From NCBI GenBank assembly GCA_034620365.1, contig JAQGEQ010000045.1, positions 124,001 through 188,000 on the forward strand: a stretch of 64,000 bases of DNA. Reading direction: 5' to 3'. Numbering within the stretch: position 1 is the first letter of the stretch; every line of letters starts with the position of its first letter. The translations under genes were made by a program, and so were the position numbers. The notes beneath the pieces were generated by a model that saw only the letters and a list, made by a program, of their open reading frames with translations, was not told the origin of the DNA and did not search any database. Of the stretch, positions 25,028-37,573 are shown in pieces. This stretch comes from Pegea sp. RAD2-039. Its lineage: Eukaryota; Chordata; Thaliacea; Salpida; Salpidae.

Positions 25028-28000
25028 TTAATTATTTTCATCTATAAGAATATCTTCTGCTGGAAAACGGTTCTCAAATTTAATAATAAATTCACATTTT
25101 CCTTTCCCTCCACCCTTTTCTTGTTCAGTTTGCGAAAATACATGTTTGAAGTCATCAATAGAATTAACCGCACAATGCCAAGCCTTCAATTTGTAATTAA
25201 GTTAAATTATTGAAGGGATCAATGTGATCTTTGATAAAATTCTGGATTGTTAAATTACTAAGACTTACATTAACTTCAACAGCATGTGGAAATGTTAGAG
25301 TAACCGAATCTTTATCGGTGGGCATATAAAGCTTTGCTGTGGCTCCGGTAGGCCAGGAATTTGTAAATACAGTCAGTGATGTTTCTCTTTCTAGAAAAAA
25401 GATTAATTTGCTTGCTTATTGTTTCAAAAATTAAATTATTAGTTAAAAGAAGTTTATAATTACTATAAATTTTATTAAAAAGTTTTTAAATAAAGCTTTT
25501 CAGAGATATTTTTGGTGTTTTTAGAAATTAGGAAATTTTATTTAATGACAGTTTAAAGATAACAATTCATCAAAATGTTGTTCAAATAATTTCATTTTGG
25601 ATTGCAATACAAATAAATACATAAATCAACTCTTTTAAAATTTTGATTAAAAAAATATGATTTAAGTAATTTTATTAACAAGTATATATATAGGTATATA
25701 TAGGTATACGTATATTTTTGATTGATAATTTTTATTTTGCTTATGTAGTCTTCCTATTCTTTATCTTAAATTCTAACAATTCAGAAATTTTTATCATTTT
25801 TCTGATTATATTATTTTTTATTTGCTGTAAGAGCTTGTCTACATCTATGTGTTTAATAAAATAAACAAAGTAATAACAAAACAAGCTCAGCAAAAATAAT
25901 ATAACGATTTAAAATTAATTTTGTTTTATATAAATCAAACCTTTTTCACAGATAGCTTGATTTTGTAGCGAGCAATTCATATTATTGATGCGACCATTAA
26001 TGGAACCACAAGCACCATTTTCATCTAAAAAATAGGTTTTAGTATAAAGCTTTTGGTTGATTTAAATACAAAACATACTTGGTTCTTCGTTCACCCAATA
26101 GTTTATAGTATGGTTTGTGGAATCAGAATTAATCCAAACTCCTTCTAATCTTAAGCCTTTATAATCAATTAGAGGTAATTAAAAGCTTTCAATTTGCATT
26201 ATAATACTTGATAAGCTATCTTAGATATGATTTTGATGTAACAGTCACTTGTTTCTAGGCTTATGTGGAAATAAAATGATTAAATGAAACAACAACAAAA
26301 AAGCTATATTTAATTTGAAAACTATTTGATATTTTAATAAACGATAATTTCAAATTTATTTATATTAACAGAAAAAAATATTAAAATAAAATTATTAAAA
26401 GTTGAACCAAACGTTCAAGAAGTATTTGAACCAAACGTTTAGGCAAAAGAATCAATTTGTTAAAATGTTATTATTTGATTAACTAATTTGCTTATTGCCA
26501 TGTTGTGATCATAAAAGGAATAGTTTAAAATTTATTTCGATTTTTATTCTTAAATAAGAGAATTAGAAGTTAATTTTGTACCTATCCAATTTGTGTTTTG
26601 AAATGTATCGATTATTCCTCTTAAAACTCCCATATCATTAACTACAACTAATCTGGATCCTTCTTCAGAACATTTACCATCTGCTTCATTATAAGTCAAA
26701 AGTTCAGGGATTTGTTTCATACAACTATGACCAACAGCAAGATAGTCCTTTTCGCAGTCTGCTTCTGTAACAAGAAGTAAGAAAGCTTTGATATAAAGAT
26801 CATTTTTAGTAATTAAAGATGGAAAGATGAGATCAAACTTTTTATGTACATAATTATTAAACCCAAAATTTTTGATGGTTTTTTCTAATTTTGGTTTTAC
26901 GAGTATCAAAAAATTCTATCGTAGAAATTAGAAATTGTAATTAATGTTAAAAAAGCTAAATAATTTTCAGATAAATAGAAAAATAAAAGCTTTGATATAA
27001 GAAAAATGTTTTTTCGATACAACCTCAGATTAAAGATGAAAAACGAAAATAATCATTTTAAACAAAAAAAAAAGACATAAATCGTTTAATTTAACTTAAA
27101 TAGTAAAGCAACACTTTTTGTATAAATATTTTAAAAGATATTTTAACTAATCAAAAAGTAAAATATATATTATTTCATTTTATATATTTATACCTGATGG
27201 TCTTTCAACACAAGTAATTCTATCAGTATCTAGTTTATTCATTTCAGAACAAACACAGAAGAAATCTCCGAACGAATTGACACAATAACCACCAACACAT
27301 GGTGATGATTGACATTCATCAATATCTGCATCAACAAGAGACATTTACAATATTCAAAGAAACACTGATTGTCAAGATCTTTACCAATACATGTTGTATT
27401 ATTAGGGTATTCCCCAAGCTTTTTCCCTTTAGGGCATGAACAGAAAAATCCTTCTTCCAAATCAGTACATGTATCACTACAACCGCCATTATCTTTCAGA
27501 CATTCATTATGAAGCCAGTATTCTGAAGATCTGGTTGGTTTAACTGATGATCAGAAGCAATTAGTTTCTAATTTCAAACAATTTGAAGAAAACCTTTCAA
27601 AATGCAGCTTTTGTTATTTGAATGAAGAAACATGTGATCAGGACATGAACAAATGACGTTGTCCTGATCATCACCAGCACATTGATGGGAGCAGTTTCCA
27701 TTATTTTCTCTGCATACATCGATAACTAAAACTAAAAAGAAAATTTGTTTATTAAAATAAACGCGAAGGAGGGTGCCTCCAGAAAAGAGCACCTCTCGCT
27801 AACACACACTCTCACAAATCAATTAATATTAAATCTTTATATTTTTGTTTTAAAATCATTTTGAGTTTTATTGACTGTCAATTCTCAAATCAAAAAATAC
27901 TAGTTTTAAAACAATGCTCTGACTATGCTTCAATTAAATAAAATTTTTTACTTGTTTAGAACCAAAATTTAATCAACGTTTAATAAGACTAAGAAAAGGT

Positions 28001-31000
28001 CAAAGCAGATCAATTTTAGGTTTTCAAACAAGTAATAGAGTAAGTTTGAAAAATATTTAATTAAAAAGATTGATTGGTAAATTTTAGGATTGATTAAATG
28101 AAAGGTACCTTTTTTAACGCAAGAAAATCCGTCACTGGATGAAAGTTCAAAGGTATCATTAAAACAAGAACATCTAATGATCTGCTGGACCTCCTCGCAA
28201 ACCTCAGCACAACCTCCATTGTTAAGATTGCATTTACTTTCACCTGAATGAAGTTTTAGAACTGACATTATACTTAGCAGTTTACAAGCTAGAAGAATTA
28301 GATTAATTAAGTTACTTTGTGTGTTTATAATTCTGTTCTTGTTTCTAAATTTCATTGTTTTAAAATGAAATACTTATGAATTTATAAAGTGATACTGAAA
28401 CACAAAACACAATAACAACTTCTTAAAGATTAAAAAAAAGGTATTTTATTTAGACAAAAAGAAACTTCAGTAGAATTTCAGAGATTTTCTAACAAAGAAT
28501 TCATTCATAAATTCATTCGTAAAAGTTTTTAGCTTTTAAGCTAGATTATTTTTATAAATATAAAAGTTTCTCAGATTCTAAAAAGAAAACGGGACTATTA
28601 AGTAATTCTACCTCTAGACATTTTCAATTGAGATATCTACAAAAAACTTAGAAGTTTATTCTATGGGTTTGATAGCAAGTTTTTTTAGTTTCGTTCTATA
28701 TTAAAATATAAAATTACAAAATTATATACAAGTATAGATGGCATAATTTAAACATCAAGTCGAGATAGTTTAAATAAGAGCAATTCAAAAAGTTATTTTT
28801 CAATTTTATTTTCAACTCATTTTTGTAATAATTTAGAGAAACTTACGACAGTTCTTCCCGTCATTAGATAGAATTAAATCTTCTGGACAAACACATTCAT
28901 AATAACCAATTCGATTGACACATTCATGAGAGCAACTTCCATTATCTTCATTTGCACATTCATTTCTAGTTTACAAGAATATAAAAGCTTTTTATAAGTA
29001 AACATTTCTTAATTACTTAATAAGTACTTGATGATACTGTGAAAAGTTTAAAAAAACTGTTGATTACTTATCACAGAATCGACCATCAATTATTTCATAG
29101 ACATCAGTAGTATTCATTTCTGGGCATGTACAGATGAAGCCACCAGGAATATTCTGACAAATAGCAGGTTCCACACAACCACCATTACCATATTTGCAGT
29201 CATCAAAGTCTAAATTGTTTATATTGATTGAGATGTTTGATAAAAATTTAGTAATAATTCAGAAAAAATTGAATAATTGTAAAACATTAAATAGTTGAAA
29301 GTTATTTTGAAGCAGTTTTATCGATAAAATACAGAAATTTAAAAACAATTTTAAAATTTAATGAGAAAATGTTTATAATTCTGTTTATTGTGTTCATTAA
29401 ATTCAAATTCAAAACTACTTACCAATACATGAATCAATTTTACTGGGATCTTTACTCCAAGAAGAGGTGTTGAGATTAGAATCATATTCACAAGTTATAT
29501 GAGTAAAAAACCCAATATCTCCACTGGGGACATAACCTGGACGGAGTAATTTAGTTTATAAAGACTAAACTGTTCTTTTAATAGACAAAGAGTTTATTCT
29601 TTTTCAGCCTCATTACTTGACTAACTAAAAATACATTTCATCTCTAAACTGGATAATTATCAAATAATAAATTATCAAAATAGAAAACTAAAGTCAATTT
29701 TAAGGATTTAAATAAATTCTAAACAATGAATGACTTTGAGATAAAGTAGGTTTTGTAGGAGCTGAAAACTCTACGAGTTTGTTTTCTTTGATTACCTGTA
29801 GGGCAGTTTAAAATCGCGAAGCCACCAGCTACAACAGAATTGTATAATTCTGCTCCAACGTAGCTGATATTCTCTGTATGAAACATCTCACATCTTGGTA
29901 CTAAAAAATCAATTTAAGTTAATCGAAATTTGTGATTTTAAAAGCCTAGAAAGTGCAGTTTAGTGGGTTTTAAATTTTAAAGCTACTTTGCGGTAGATTG
30001 TGAAAAAAAATTTGAAACACTGTATCCATTATTTCAAAATTAACTCTTAAGATAGACAAGAAATTCAGCTTACACAACACCTAAGATAAATAAGAAAAAG
30101 AAATTCTTAAAATTAAAAGATCAGTTGGATATCATTAAATATAAATTAGTAGATTGATTTAAAAATGATAAAAAAATTTCAATTATTTACTCACGGTCAT
30201 CAGTATATGAACAAGTTTGATTATTACATTCACTATAAAAGCAACAACATTCACATTTAGAGTTATCACCAGCTTGATTACATTGCTTTAAATCTTTTTG
30301 ATCTTCGTTTGTATTCTATAAGATCACATATTTAATGTATTTTAATGATCTCTATTTTACAAACACAACTTTAAATCAAAAAGAAGAATTTTAATGTCAA
30401 GAACTTTATCGAAACAAGACTGATATGTAAAGCTCACCTGCTTGAAGTTATTGATACAAGCAAGTGACTGTTGGCATCCTTTACTGATTAGTGTAACATT
30501 GTTGTTTGTTCTTAAAGTTGTAAAGCATGAAGCTTGATTGTCGCGACAAACCTGTATGTTTTTAACAAGTTAATTTATATTTCAATTTGAAAGCTTCTGA
30601 TATTAATCTTCTAACTTCTAATGCGGTACATTCTTCATTTGATTTCGCATTAGTGCATGTATAACATGAGATTACACATTTCTTATCATCTGAATCACGA
30701 AGGAATCCGTTCTCACACATGCAGTGATAAGCTCCTTCGCTATTGACACAATCTTCTTGGCACCCTCCATTGTCAAGTAAACATTCATCAATGTCTGAAA
30801 AGAGTTAATCGTTTTTTTCTTCAAAAATTTGCAAGTGAAAAAGAACCAAATTAAATTATCTTCAGAAACGTGATAAGAAATATTATTCTGTCAAATACAA
30901 AAAACTTCTTTCAGAAACTGGAGTTGTTTTTATTATTAATCTTTAAAAACCTCTAAGTGAAAATTTTAACGAAAATTTTATCGGTTTTGAAAAAGTTTTT

Positions 31001-33713
31001 TAACTTTGGGAGAAAATAGCATCTGACCAATTTACTTAAAAACTACTTAAATAAGTTGAAAGTATTAAAAAGTCAATTTCATCAAAAAAACTGGTTTTGT
31101 AAGTTGATTCTTAGCATCTTTAGCTACAAAGCAAACCCTTTGTATCACAACATTTATGCAAACTTAGATTCAAACAAAATTATTCAACAATTTCTTTAAT
31201 TTTTTAGCAATCTTGAATTTTGTAACTGCTACAGATATTGTAACAAATAGTTCTGTAGAAATTAAAGCTGCATTCATATGAGATCATTTAAAATGTCTCT
31301 GAGATTTACCTGTGCAAGAATGTAAGTCATCGTGTAATGAAAAACCTTGGTAACAACTACAAGTATAATTTCCATTGTCGTGATATTCACAGATCTGATC
31401 GCAAGGGTTCAAACTACATCTATCAGTTACTAAAAATATGATAAAGCTTTTAGTATATACGATAAAATCAAAGTTATTTATCGCAGTTTACATCAAACTT
31501 TATAAAAAATTGAAAAAAATTGTTTTGTTTCCAAAAATTTTTGTAAAATTAAATCTTAAAAAACAGAAATTATTTTACAGAAATCAAATAATTGAGATTA
31601 CAAGGTTCTTACCACAATTACGATTATCTAGCCCAATATAGAAACCATCTGGGCATTCACATTGATATGAACCAATTGTATTGATACATGAATGAGAACA
31701 TCCATCAATACCAGCTAAACATTCATCCAAATCACAAATTCGTTTGTCGCTCTGCAATTAATCATTCAACTGATAAACAAAATCATTCCAAAAAACGAAT
31801 AATATAAGATTTAGTAAACTTTCTAACAACAGTTCCTATTAATCATGAAATAAAATTTAAGCTAATTTATAATTATTAATTTATTATATTATTAAACTTA
31901 CTGATAATTGTAATCGGGAGTTGGATTCGAAGCATGGATTAAAGTGTTTGAAGATGTCATGGTTTAGATGTTTGAATGATGGGATATTGACTGTCCGGTT
32001 TGAATAGTCGAGGGCGAACTGGACAAGTTGTTTATTGTCAACATCCGGTCCTAGACAACAAGTAAGAGTATTAGAAAATAGTTTTATCTTGAGAACTTGT
32101 CTGATCAGATTTTTGTTTGTAGAAAATTTATTGTAATATTTTTTAGTGTGAAGTTTGTTATGAGACTTTAAGCTTCTATTTCAAGAAGCGATCTTAAAGA
32201 CTGTAACTGAAAATAAATTGATTAAGATTTTAGCATCAATTTTAGCATAAAATTTTGAGAATTAAGCAAAATATTCAAGATTATTAAAATAAATTAAACA
32301 TCAACTAACCAACTCCAATAGTATAAACATAAGGAGTTCGTTTTCGTAATTTGCGGATAGCCTTTTTATTACTCTGCTTATCACTAGTTGAGACACCATC
32401 TGTAATTATTATTACAACTAAAGGAACATTGCTTCGTCTTCCTTGCGGTCTTTTTAATCGAAATCGTGCAGCATGTGTGACTGCATTTGCGAGATCAGTT
32501 CCATTTCCACTGAACTTCGCTCTCTGTTTAATAGTTTGAAGTATAAAACGATCATGACTATTATAGTAATCTTGTTATAATAATGAACTTGTAAAATCAA
32601 TATTGAAGAAGAATAATGTCTTGATTTTGTAAATTATGATAATTATAACAATTAATAATATATATATGTATAATATATATTGTATATATAATTATATATA
32701 ATGATAATTATAAGTTAAATCATAAATAATAATAATAAAAGGAGAGAGATTTACGAGAAAGAATATTCTTTTGTTTATTACCTTTGTTATTCTTAGTAGC
32801 TCTTCAGCACTCTTAGATTGACGCAAATTGATTATTTTTGCTACATCACTATTAAAAGCAATGGCTCCAATCTTTAAAAGAGAAAAGTTAAACTAGATTT
32901 GTTGATAATACGTTTCGTAGCTGCTTAAAATACAACTAAACGTTTTTGTGTGCTTCATATTTCTAAGTAATAAGATAACAGATTATATATGCGAGCAAGA
33001 AGTTTAAAATCTAGACAAATAATTAAAATTGATCAGTTATAAGTTGCTCAAAAGTAGTTTGTAGAATAATTTTAACAAACAATTTGGTTAAACATAATCG
33101 AAATGAAGAAAGTTTCAAATTTGAAATCTTTTCAAAAATAAAGAAATAAAAAGAAATTTTTGAAATTTTCAAACAAGTTATATAGTTCTTTAACCAAATT
33201 TTTAAACTCAGAGATATCTACTTTATGATAAATCTAAAAATTTTATTTACAGAATTAAGTGTTTCAAAAAATATTATTTCTTTTAAAAACTAGTCTTTTA
33301 TTCGAGAAAAATACCAAATTATCTACCTGTACACTATCATTTCTAATCAAATACATGCTTCCAAAAGTATTTACAAACTGAATTTGAGTTTCAAACTGTT
33401 TTGTTGTTACTGATTCAGAAGCATCAAGAATAAAGAAAGCATCAAACGGTTGATCTGTGCAAGCTCCATCTTTGTAACAAGAACACCAAGACTCCAACCC
33501 ATTTCTTGATTCTGTACAGAAGTGAGAACATTCCCCTTTCCAGCACAAGTTACCTTCAAAATAAATAACATTTAGACCAAGTAGTTCAGCTGTATGTAAT
33601 TACTTTTATTGTATCTTTACAGTCAGCTGATTTGTAAAATTAAACTTACTTTGAGGCGAAGAACTTTTTATTAAGTTTGGAAGCAAACATAGAATAAGAA
33701 AGAAAAGTTTCAT
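25028..33713 (-). CDS. Secreted protein B: vWA, EGF, Ly6-like, sushi, C-type lectin, 23 exons
   Basis: Predicted 1,018-residue extracellular protein. All joins keep frame. Exons: 33650-33713, 33327-33553, 32782-32871, 32310-32523, 31902-32050, 31613-31751, 31310-31429, 30616-30794, 30438-30551, 30195-30315, 29796-29900, 29423-29536, 29068-29209, 28847-28965, 28109-28243, 27594-27725, 27385-27522, 27194-27325, 26582-26764, 26079-26156, 25941-26024, 25269-25390, 25028-25183. Order: signal peptide MKLFFLILCLLPNL; short Cys-rich segment; one vWA (50-248) with MIDAS motif LDASES; three EGFs (249-375); Ly6/uPAR-like module (to 472) with CECCCF; sushi-like (473-545); six EGFs (to 811) with DIDEC and NGGC motifs; C-type lectin-like (812-926) with WIG and CEK; and the C-terminal module shared with A and C (927-1018). 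Most EGF exons are symmetrical phase 1, suited to exon shuffling. Resembles matrilin-type matrix proteins but with extra modules. Function not known. Confidence 0.92.
25684..25873 (+). repeat. Interspersed repeat Y, copy 2 (in protein B intron)
   Basis: Second copy of the repeat at 23579-23760, in the same orientation. It lies in the intron between the C-type lectin end and the C-terminal module of protein B. The tail is TTTAATAAAATAAAC. A short run of TATATAGG repeats lies at its left edge. Confidence 0.7.
27751..27825 (-). mobile_element. LINE-A/SINE 3' tail fragment in protein B intron
   Basis: Read on the - strand it gives GTGAGAGTGTGTGTTAGCGA, then GAGGTGC...GCACCCTCC and TTCGCG, with a short AATA-like tail. 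The hairpin is intact. The fragment ends about 25 nt upstream of the acceptor of the exon at 27594-27725, so the branch-point region lies within or beside it. Confidence 0.8.
32650..32712. repeat. TA-rich microsatellite
   Basis: A run of alternating T and A with occasional G in an intron of the protein B gene, between the exons at 32310-32523 and 32782-32871. Simple sequence with no other feature. Confidence 0.8.
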
Positions 33714-34041
33714 TTTGTAAGTTGATGAGAAAGAGCTTTCAATAATGCAATGATCTGTAAAATCTAAATGTTTATTTTAATTATTAAATTATAAAATTAA
33801 TTCAAATTTTTATAGTTTAATAAAGACATGTTTGTAAGTTTAAGTCGAACTTATTCTCACTATCTCGTATAAATCAATTTTTTTTGTAAGATAAAAAGTT
33901 TAGACTTGAAAAATTCTAGATAAAAGAAGAAAATACCTCTGAGCTCAATTTCCATATATTGCTGAAATAGTTTCAGCTTCTAATTCACGAAATGTGGACT
34001 TTAGTTTCACTTTCGTTTTATTTCTACAAAGTCTTACTCAT

Positions 34042-34054
34042 CTTATATATAAAG
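34042..34054 (-). promoter_or_regulatory. Putative TATA box of protein B gene
   Basis: The - strand reads CTTTATATATAAG about 330 nt upstream of the start codon. Paralogs A and C also have a TATA-like element upstream of their first coding exon. In such AT-rich DNA a chance match is easy. Confidence 0.4.
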
Positions 34055-34059
34055 TTTAG

Positions 34060-37000
34060 AAGGAAAAAACTTTTGAATCTAAAGTCCAACCACAAACTTT
34101 CGCTTTTTGGTTTTCACGTTTGCTTTATTTTTCAACAAATGCCGCTAGGCTCAGACTAAAAAAATTGGCTAAATTTAAATGAAAAAGTGAGAAAAGAGAC
34201 ATGAATAAAAAGTGAGATGAACTTAGTAGAAATCGAAAAATATAATTATTATGTGATTATATCAACAAATACTCGTTAATGTTTAAAGATACATCATACT
34301 AAATTGATGAAGAGCAAGGAATAACAAGGAAATTCAGTTTTCAAATTGATAAATATGAATATTTCTTAGTATGTAAGAAGCATAACTTTCGATATAGTTT
34401 CATAATTATCAGTATTTTGGTTGGTTACGTTCAAATACTTTATAATTAGATTGAAAAATGCTTTTTAAATGGATTTTTGGAAAATTGTTTAAGGTTGTAC
34501 AACATAAAATAGATGAAAATATCTCACGAAATATAACTTTCAAAATAAGAGCTTTAAGTGATATTTTTAGATATAAATTTCGATAAGCAATTCTTAACAG
34601 GCTGCTTATTCAAAATACAGAATTATTTTTGTTATTATTTCTACTTTTCTAATTAAACAAATTCAAATTTCGTCTTTAAGATCATATTCTATATTATTCA
34701 ATTAGAAAAGTTGAAAAAGTTTCATCCAGTCACAAGCTCAGTTATTACTTTTAAAATTAATACTAGCTTATAAATTTTGATATAAATCTTAAAATTAAAA
34801 TCAATTAAGTTATTTTACTAAAAATAAACTTTTTCAAACAATCTTCGGTTTGTTCTAAAAATAAAAGATCTAAGTTGACGTCTAATCATTCACATCATTT
34901 ATTTTCAGAGTATTAATGACGTATACTTTCAACTTTCTTTAATTATTTATAGAAAATAAGACAAGAAGAAAGATGTTTGTGTCAGACACAGAGTTAATTG
35001 TTGTGCAGCTAAAAGATGAGTTGAAGCATTCATAACCCAAGAAGAAAAAAATCAGAATCTCAAAATTTTAAGATCTTATATCCGATTACATTGAAACGAA
35101 AATCTATACTTTATCTGTTGACACAAAAATATCAAATTTTCTTCATCTCTTTCGAATATCATTTTTGATTGTGATTGGTCAACTTAGAGCTTTGCTTACT
35201 CATGACTCATTTGATGAAGTTCTTGGAAAACTCAGTGGAAAAATCCTGATTAAATAAAGACCTTAGTGGAAATAACCAAGAAAAATTTAAAAATTAAATC
35301 GAGCTAAATAGGTCATTCGTAAGTGTTGAAAAATCCAAGTTTTTCTGATAGTAATTTTGTAAGTGCAAACCTAACACACAAATCGTCTTAAAAGTATTTC
35401 CATTAATAATTTCCTCATTTTGACAACCAAAGCTGAACATTTTTATTACAGCCTTATAGATAATATTTTTTTATTTTTCAAACAATAAAAGCAATAAGTC
35501 AGAGACATAAAACTGTTATTCGAAAATTAATGAATTCTTAATTTTACAATACTCGTGAGCAAAATTTTTCAAAGAGTTTAAGTTTTGTAAGATATAAAAT
35601 GATTTTGTTGTAGTAATTAAACATCTTTTAAAGTGCTACATATGTTCTTTACTCAAATCTTGTTCTGAACTAATTAATGAGGAATTTTTACCTAAACCAA
35701 TTACAATTGCAATCTGATTTCTTATCTAAAACTATTATTTCAAAATTAAAAATTAAAGCTGCTTAGCTTCATTAATTTATTCTACAAAATCTTAACATTT
35801 TGAAGTATTTAATTTCCATTATAGGTTGATAATACATAAATCAAATTTTTACTTTAAAATTTTTAAGCAGATAATTTTGTTGATTAGTGTACATGTTATA
35901 AAAATACTTCTATTTGAACAATTTTTATAAATTATTGTATTTTACAACTTTCTAAATTCCTTATAAGTTTCAGCTATTTAACAAAACGTCTTCAGTAAAT
36001 TTATTCTCAATTCTTATGTTCTATAATCAAAGAAAATGTTGAGTTAATTTTACTAGTTAATTAAGAATCGGTCGACTTTATAGTATTATAAACAAATTTT
36101 TGTATTTAATAAAAATATGTTTTTATTAATATTACGTTTTTTGGAATCAAGTTTTTATATTTAACTCGATATTGAATATGTTTTTTTGATAATTTCTTTT
36201 TGCTTTCTTTGTGGCTGTCAAGCTAAATGCTTAAATATAAACAGTAATCAAAAGCAAATAATTACAGTAAAAAATACAGCTACAAAAGGAATTTGTAGCT
36301 TCAATGTTTTTATTTTTTATCTTCTCCACTTACATTTAGACTTTTTCAGTTTTTAAAAGAGCAAAATTGTAAAAATATAACTTAAAAATATCATAGCTTT
36401 ATATCTAGTAAACAGAAAATAATTTCAAATAAATAAATATTTTGCTTTTAAATATTACTTTAAGATAACTCAAATTTTATCACTTTCAAAACTTTTCTTA
36501 CAAAATTGAGTGATTGTATTTGGTAACTAAAAGATTTTTGATATTTTGGAATACAGTTTCTGTCATCATATTGATTTAAAGAGCTTTCAACTTATTTGAA
36601 ACTAATTTAGATGTCAACTTTGTTGCTGCATTTTTTCATTTAGTTTATATTAAATGAAATCTGAATTTTTTTATTGAACTTTTTTATATTTTTTATATTG
36701 TATTATAATTTGAAATTGTTATAAATAAAAAGATGCTGGTTATCTAATCAAATTTCAATTTTTTAAAAGTTGTTGCAAAATTATTTCTTTCTCAAAGTTA
36801 AACTTAGTCTCCAAAAAATTTATTTTTCGAATAATTCTCCTCAAACGGAATCTGAACAGTTCAGATTTAAATCTAAAAAAAGACAACAAAATTCCCGCTT
36901 TTTTAACAAATAATATCAAAAACTAGTTTTGAAATAAATATAAAATCTAATTTAAAGTAATTAATCATCAATTTAATTAATTCATAATAAAATTAGAATA
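34060..37000. other. Intergenic, no gene seen
   Basis: About 3 kb of AT-rich sequence upstream of the protein B gene. No open frame of protein-like content, RNA gene or clear repeat was recognised. Confidence 0.5.
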
Positions 37001-37002
37001 AT

Positions 37003-37180
37003 ACCAGCAATTGGGAAGATATCGCAGCGGATCGCTCTCTAGTCCGCAAACAACTGAAGAAAAACAGCTTCAAAGAAAAGATAGAAACTTTTGAATCTCT
37101 TAGCGGTTTGATTTGTTTTTCATCAATTACAGCACACCCAAAATGGTCGTTCTCGGCCGAAGCCCTATCATCATCAACTA
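37003..37180 (+). repeat. Repeat X, left copy
   Basis: Contains AAGATATCGCAGCGGATCGC (also at about 14090 with one change), then AACTGAAGAAAAACAGC and TCAAAGAAAAG, ending near CAGCACACCCAAAATGGTCG. A diverged relative follows at 38335-38500. Identity unknown. It may be part of a retroelement. Confidence 0.5.
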
Positions 37181-37375
37181 CAATTAAAACTTGTCGAAGC
37201 TTTTCGAAGCTATCAGTAAAATTTGATTCAAAAATATTTCTGCATAATCCACTATCATTTAACTATAATAATGATTTAGAAGCTTAAATTGAATTAAAAC
37301 TTCTGATAAATACAAGGAATAAAAAGTGAAGTGGACAGAGTTTTATGACTTAGCGTTTTTTCAACTAACTTTCAA

Positions 37376-37573
37376 GAAGACTTGTGAGGTCATCAAAAGA
37401 TGTTGCCATGAAGACATTGTTATCGCTCGGTTGGGAAGCAATAGTGATAAGCTCTTCAGTATCAACAGTGGGTCCGACTCCGATAGCAATCACTCGAGTG
37501 CACTTCTCTATAAAATAAATTTAGATTCTGTTTCTGACTCGGTAACGTTTGAGTGCATTAGCAGCAGTTAAAT
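37376..37573 (-). pseudogene. Copied fragment of protein A vWA exon 5, intron and exon 4 edge
   Basis: About 170 nt match the protein A gene at 54123-54290 with only two substitutions (G to A twice). The match runs from exon 5 (VIAIGVGPT region) through the 52-nt intron, which has lost about 15 nt here, and into the last bases of exon 4 (GAGTGCATTAGC). Because intron sequence is kept, this is a DNA-level copy, not a processed transcript. It is isolated: no other vWA exon is next to it, so it is non-functional. Its right edge abuts a LINE-B fragment. Confidence 0.85.

Noticed and set aside
15386..33713. A polycistronic operon of LNPK, DCPS, STPG1-like and protein B
   Set aside because: All are on the - strand, but the gaps are 430 nt to 1.9 kb, and DCPS, STPG1-like and protein B each have their own polyadenylation signal. 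Nothing shows co-transcription.
37326..37571. 81-codon + strand frame
   Set aside because: It is antisense to a copied vWA gene fragment. The same shadow frame appears at 53972-54292 over the parent exon.
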